DNA of 64,000 bases, from contig OZ005605.1 of assembly GCA_963930655.1 (NCBI GenBank), forward strand, positions 19,785,501 to 19,849,500, given 5' to 3'. Positions 60,001-64,000 of this stretch are shown here, piece by piece. Below the pieces are notes generated by a model. The model saw only the letters and a list, made by a program, of their open reading frames with translations, was not told the origin of the DNA and did no database searches. Every line of letters starts with the position of its first letter. Within the stretch, counting starts at the first letter, position 1. Made by a program: the position numbers and the translations under genes. The DNA is from Myrica gale (taxonomy: Eukaryota > Streptophyta > Magnoliopsida > Fagales > Myricaceae).

Positions 60001-61734
60001 AAAGAAAACTAGGTCTATGAGAACTCAGATTACATGAAGTAAAGGAACAATTTGTCTAGAATCAAAAAAAGCATCGAGTGTCTGCAGTAAATAATAAAGA
60101 CCTTCAAAAATTCTAGCAATTCCAATCTTCTTCCATTGAATATGGTCCTAGATATAACAATGTTGATTAAGAAAAATCAAACAACGACAAGAGAGGTCAG
60201 ATGTTAATCGGCTAGTAGAAATCAGGTTAACGGAGAATTGAGGAATATAAAGAACATTGGTTAATGTGAGAACAAAGTTGACAATAGTTGTACCAATGTG
60301 AGTAGCAAACACAAATTGATTATTTTGAAGCCTAATTTTGATAGGATCTATGGAAATGATGTTGGTAAGAAGATGAAGGGAACCTACCATGCGGTCAGTT
60401 GCCCTTGTGTCAAGGATCCACGAATTTGGTGGGTGGTGACAATGAGTGATATGACATGAACTAGATGAAGAAAACATAGATGATATAAAATAATCACCTG
60501 AAAAATTAGAAACAAGGGAAGAGTGACGTGGGAAAACTGAGACTTGATTAACAGATAGGGAAGTAGAGGTCATAAAGGATTGATTCTGGAGAGAAGAAAT
60601 GAGAGTTTGACGCTATTCTTGAATATTGGATAGCCCGGATAGTGAATTCTGGTCTTGATCAACACTGACATTATGAGCCGAGGACATGGTTTTACTCTTA
60701 GTGAATTTAAACTAGGGGAAAACCATGCAAACGGTAGCACTTCTCCACCGTGTGTCCAGTTTTACCACAGTTGGTACAAAGTGGTTTAGAACCAGGCTTT
60801 GCTCCAGAAGAAAGTGCATCAGTCTTAACAACCATCACAACAGGGTCGGCTATGGAAACTGAAGTTACACCGAGTTGTTCCTCTTCTTGTATGATGAGAG
60901 AAATGACTTTATTAATCTATGGAAGAGGATCATATAGAAGAATCTAGCCTCTAACATGATTGAACTTCTCATCCAAGCCCATTAAGAACTGGAGAATGAA
61001 CTCTCGTTCTTATCCAGCAAGAATAGACCTGGTGGCCTTGCATTCAGAGCCACATACACATGCATCTAGAGGGCAGTATGCTTGTAGCTCGTCCCAATTT
61101 TTTTCAATTTTTTGAAAATTGGTACTTACAGAGGAACTATCTTGATTAAGTGTGGCAAAATCCTTATGTGTACGGAAGAGTCTTGGTCCATTTGATTGCG
61201 TGAATCTCACACGTAAATCTCTCCAAATGTGTCGAGCAAAATCATTGTACATAACAGAAGCGACAATTTCTTTGGAAATGACATTGAACAACCAAGAGGT
61301 AACCATCAGATTACATCGAATCCAAGGGAAGTATGAATCATGATCAGGATCTGGCTTCAGGATTGAACCATCAACAAATCCTAGCTTGTTCTTGATGGTG
61401 AGACCCATAGTCATGGAGCGATTCCAGCTGAAATAATTCTGGGTTCCGAGAAGAGTTCGCCAGACCAAAATCGTACCAAAATTCTCGGCGTGATGCAAAT
61501 AGAAAGGATTAGAATCATTCATAGAATCAGAAGAAGATGTTTGATGAATGGGATTAGGTTGTTGTTGAAACAGAGGAGAGGGGTGAAGTGAAGGTTGAAT
61601 TGGGGGAGATGGAGGAATCTGAACAGCAGATTCTTCCGGTGAAGTCATGACGTTTACTCAATGAAAGAGCAGAACATAAGAGACGCTCAAAGAAAGTTAG
61701 GTGGGCGAAAACTTCGAAAAATGCTCTAATACCA

Positions 61735-61876
61735 TTTCATGAATTGAAATAATATCTTCGTGTGTTATTTTACTAAACAATGAATGAGTATATATATAGC
61801 TTTGAACTTAATCAAAGAATAAATGACTAACCAACACTTAAAAACTTAACAGCTAACAGCTTCATCTAATCTAATA
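61735..61876 (-). repeat. Copia 5' LTR (142 bp)
   Basis: The unduplicated counterpart of 56833-57062; the primer-binding site lies immediately inside it. Confidence 0.85.
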
Positions 61877-61881
61877 ATGGC

Positions 61882-62995
61882 TCCATATATAACCTAAGAT
61901 TAAGGAGTTTTGAGCTAGAAATTCGATGTGTCAGCATTAAATTTGCCGTTATATATGCGATGTACCCTATTAGATAATATATTTTTATAGTATTAAATTG
62001 TACAGAAAGTATGACACAACAGAATCATATATATACTCAATATCCTAATTTCTTCACAACGTATAAAAATACTTAAATTGATATAATTAGTTGCAATTGA
62101 GTTGCGATTTTTGTTGAAGCAAAGGAGGAGCCACGGCCACCTTTGATTTGGAGCGAGAAGCATGCGTGACATGGTTTTCTTGGAGTACTTTGAGTACGTA
62201 GCTTTATAGGATTTGGTCAAGCTGCCATATTTTTATTTCAGGTTTCTTAATCATGTACGTTTCCTCGCCACTGTTTCCAATACCTAGCTACGTCATAAAT
62301 ATTTCAAGACCCTGAGTGGTTTGCCCAAGCGCTGGCCCGTTAAGTAGCCAGGAAACTTCCTTGAGTTTGGAGGGTCCACTGCAGTACTAAATCAATTTCC
62401 CCTTAATTTCAGATCTGCTATAATATTTGCATATACACTCTCACAAAACTAGACCTTATTCATTAATTCTTGAAAATTAAGTACTAACACATGGAATATT
62501 GAGAACAGATATCTGTTAGCGACTGAGCTTCTATATTGATCATCCAGCTAATCCCCTCTTTGAAGCCACATTTCATGAGAAGGCTTGGACATCATAATTA
62601 AGTTAATGATCACTACAAGACAAAAATTACCTAAGCATGCATAACCTAAAAAATTTTAAAAAGCTGAATTTGGACTTCTTATTAATTAGAACAAAGTCTG
62701 GTTTTGCTTCCATCTTTCCTAGGCAAAGTCAATACCCGAACCTATTGCCCCTTGCAGGGTGGTGATTAATTTGCTCTTTTGCTGATCTCTTTATGATCCC
62801 TAACAAATGTCACCACAAGACAAGGATTATAAGGTGCGTTCTTGACTTCTCTCTGTCTTGAACTTTGTACTACACATCACCATCCGTTTCTTCTCTTCCC
62901 TTCCTTTGTTCCTTCTGCATTACAGACAACGAAAGAAAGTTAGTTCCTTTCCCGCTATGGTAATTAGGTTTAAGATCCGAGATGATACATAACAA
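61882..62995. other. Intergenic, nothing recognised
   Basis: AT-rich sequence without coding signal between the copia element and the hairpin downstream of the homeobox gene. Confidence 0.35.
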
Positions 62996-63000
62996 ACGAG

Positions 63001-63102
63001 GATTCATAGACATTATCATGATGTCTCTAGTACATATAGGTATATATAGATATATATATATACCTATATGTACTAGAGACATCATGATAATGTCTATGAA
63101 TC
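63001..63102. repeat. Perfect 48-bp hairpin downstream of the HD-ZIP IV gene
   Basis: Arms 63001-63048 and 63055-63102 are exact reverse complements around a 6-base loop (GATATA). The distal 36 bp are mixed sequence and the last 12 next to the loop are TA-rich. It lies 300-400 nt beyond the stop codon of the minus-strand homeobox gene, possibly in its 3' untranslated region. It could be a young MIRNA-like locus or a snap-back element; sequence alone does not decide. Confidence 0.9.
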
Positions 63103-63397
63103 TCAAATAGCTAGCAAGTGCTTTGGACAAAAACAACAAAAAGACATTCATTTTTTCAGGAAATGGGGGAAAAAAGACTCACGAACACCACCAACTCAAA
63201 TTACCCTTATGTCAAGAAAACAGACATTCCTAATTGTTCAATACTAAGAAACAAATGACAAGACATCCCAATATTTCAAACTCATACAACATAGTTTTTG
63301 TAAACCCATAAATGCTACGAAAACATGATTGTTCTGGTAATTAAACTGAGTTCATGAAGATTTTGCTTACCGTATGCCAAGGCTTGCCAATCAAACA

Positions 63398-64000
63398 TTA
63401 ATTCTCCGTCATCACTGCAGCCTTGATCCTTTCAACCGTGCACTTTATTAAACTATTCACTGTTGCTACAGAACCAAGAGAAAGTTTTGCCGTTGGAACT
63501 GAATCTACTAAGATCTGAAATGCGACCGTCAATAGAGAGCCACCAGACCCAACCTCAAGAATGCCTCCACCAGTACTATTGCCAGGCCCATCAGGCAGGA
63601 TAGCAAAACCTGATGGTAGAAGGGCCACGTAATCTGGATCACCCCCACTTAAGACGACATTCATGGCAACAATATCAACCGGTGCATAAATTACATATGA
63701 GCCGGTAGAATCAGTGCAACTCTCTTGTAGTATCAGCATATTGCTCTGACTGGAATTCGCGCTCTACATGTCATTGTGACATATAAACTTTAGTTTTATT
63801 GAAGAGAGGGTTTCCAGCACAAATTGTAACTTTAACTTTGATGAGATATATTAAGGGTAACCACGATATTTAGACGTTGCACAAACTCTGGAACTTACAT
63901 TTACTCGCAGTAAAGAGAGACAGTTTCCCGGATCACGACCATTCGCTATGTGTGTCATTTCCTGAACAACTCCTCCGTTCGAAAGGATATCCCACTGTAA
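63398..64000 (-). CDS. HD-ZIP class IV homeobox-leucine zipper protein, C-terminal part
   Basis: Partial: the gene continues past the right edge. Two minus-strand exons are visible, 64000-63899 and 63763-63398, joined by a GT-AG intron in phase 0. The first encodes [20 protein letters not shown] and [12 protein letters not shown]. The second encodes [53 protein letters not shown], then [20 protein letters not shown] and [20 protein letters not shown] followed by TAA. This is the end of the START-adjacent region and the conserved C-terminus of class IV factors, most like the ANL2/HDG group. Such proteins are nuclear transcription factors of the epidermis and bind L1-box sites. The homeodomain, zipper and START domain lie outside the window. 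No defect is visible. Confidence 0.9.

Larger units (their letters stand above)
56833..61876 (-). mobile_element. Ty1/copia LTR retrotransposon, broken
   Basis: The ends are bounded by a 5-bp target duplication ATGGC (56828-56832 and 61877-61881). Read on the minus strand, the order is 5' LTR (61735-61876), a primer-binding site TGGTATTAGAGC directly inside it, gag (about 61.65-61.0 kb), protease and gag-pre-integrase region (about 60.6-59.7 kb), integrase (about 59.7-58.9 kb), reverse transcriptase (about 58.7-57.7 kb), RNase H (about 57.6-57.15 kb), a G-rich purine tract and the 3' LTR (56833-57062). The integrase-before-RT order and the primer site identify copia. It is a fossil with roughly eight or more breaks in its coding sequence. 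LTR divergence of about 10% by eye suggests an insertion of moderate to old age. Confidence 0.9.

Overview
The window is nuclear DNA from a flowering plant, almost certainly a eudicot. It is AT-rich, the genes have GT-AG introns, plant-specific families are present (F-box/FBD, HD-ZIP IV, PCFS4, plastid-type tryptophan synthase beta), and the gene-poor parts are packed with small non-autonomous transposons. I could not place it to genus.

Layout. From 3.4 to 18.5 kb there is a minus-strand array of F-box/LRR/FBD genes: one long copy with a frameshift (3404-5287), two lone FBD-exon fragments (about 8.4-8.7 and 9.8-9.9 kb), one nearly intact copy (11794-13643) and one clear pseudogene (16438-18476). 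LINE remnants, Tourist-like MITEs and a 1.05-kb Mutator-like element lie between them. A 2.8-kb hAT-type element at 19069-21865 has a perfect 8-bp target duplication and carries a captured, intron-containing piece of a subtilisin-like protease gene. A 98%-identical 105-bp inverted repeat follows at 22.0-22.3 kb. The plus-strand gene at 23209-30672 is a complete seven-exon PCFS4 homologue (mRNA 3'-end processing factor).

From 32.4 to 49.7 kb there are two minus-strand tryptophan synthase beta paralogues. The upstream-lying copy at 47147-49717 is intact (467 codons). The copy at 32392-36355 is a pseudogene whose middle has been replaced by a LINE reverse-transcriptase fragment. Both encode alanine where the family's catalytic glutamate (Salmonella Glu109) should be, so the change predates the duplication. 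A 5.3-kb LINE-led composite insertion with a 17-bp target duplication (36510-41876) sits in the upstream region of the dead copy. Between the two genes are a MULE-type MITE and a CACTA-type element.

From 50 to 62 kb the sequence is repeat-dominated: LINE pieces, a nest of two hAT-like elements and a MITE inside a large inverted repeat (51.7-54.1 kb), and a broken Ty1/copia element with both LTRs and a 5-bp target duplication (56833-61876). The right edge holds the 3' end of a minus-strand HD-ZIP class IV homeobox gene (63398 to beyond 64000) and a perfect 48-bp hairpin 0.3 kb downstream of its stop.

The genes do not form a pathway. The main biological interest is the divergent tryptophan-synthase-beta lineage, the gene-capturing hAT element and the two long hairpins.
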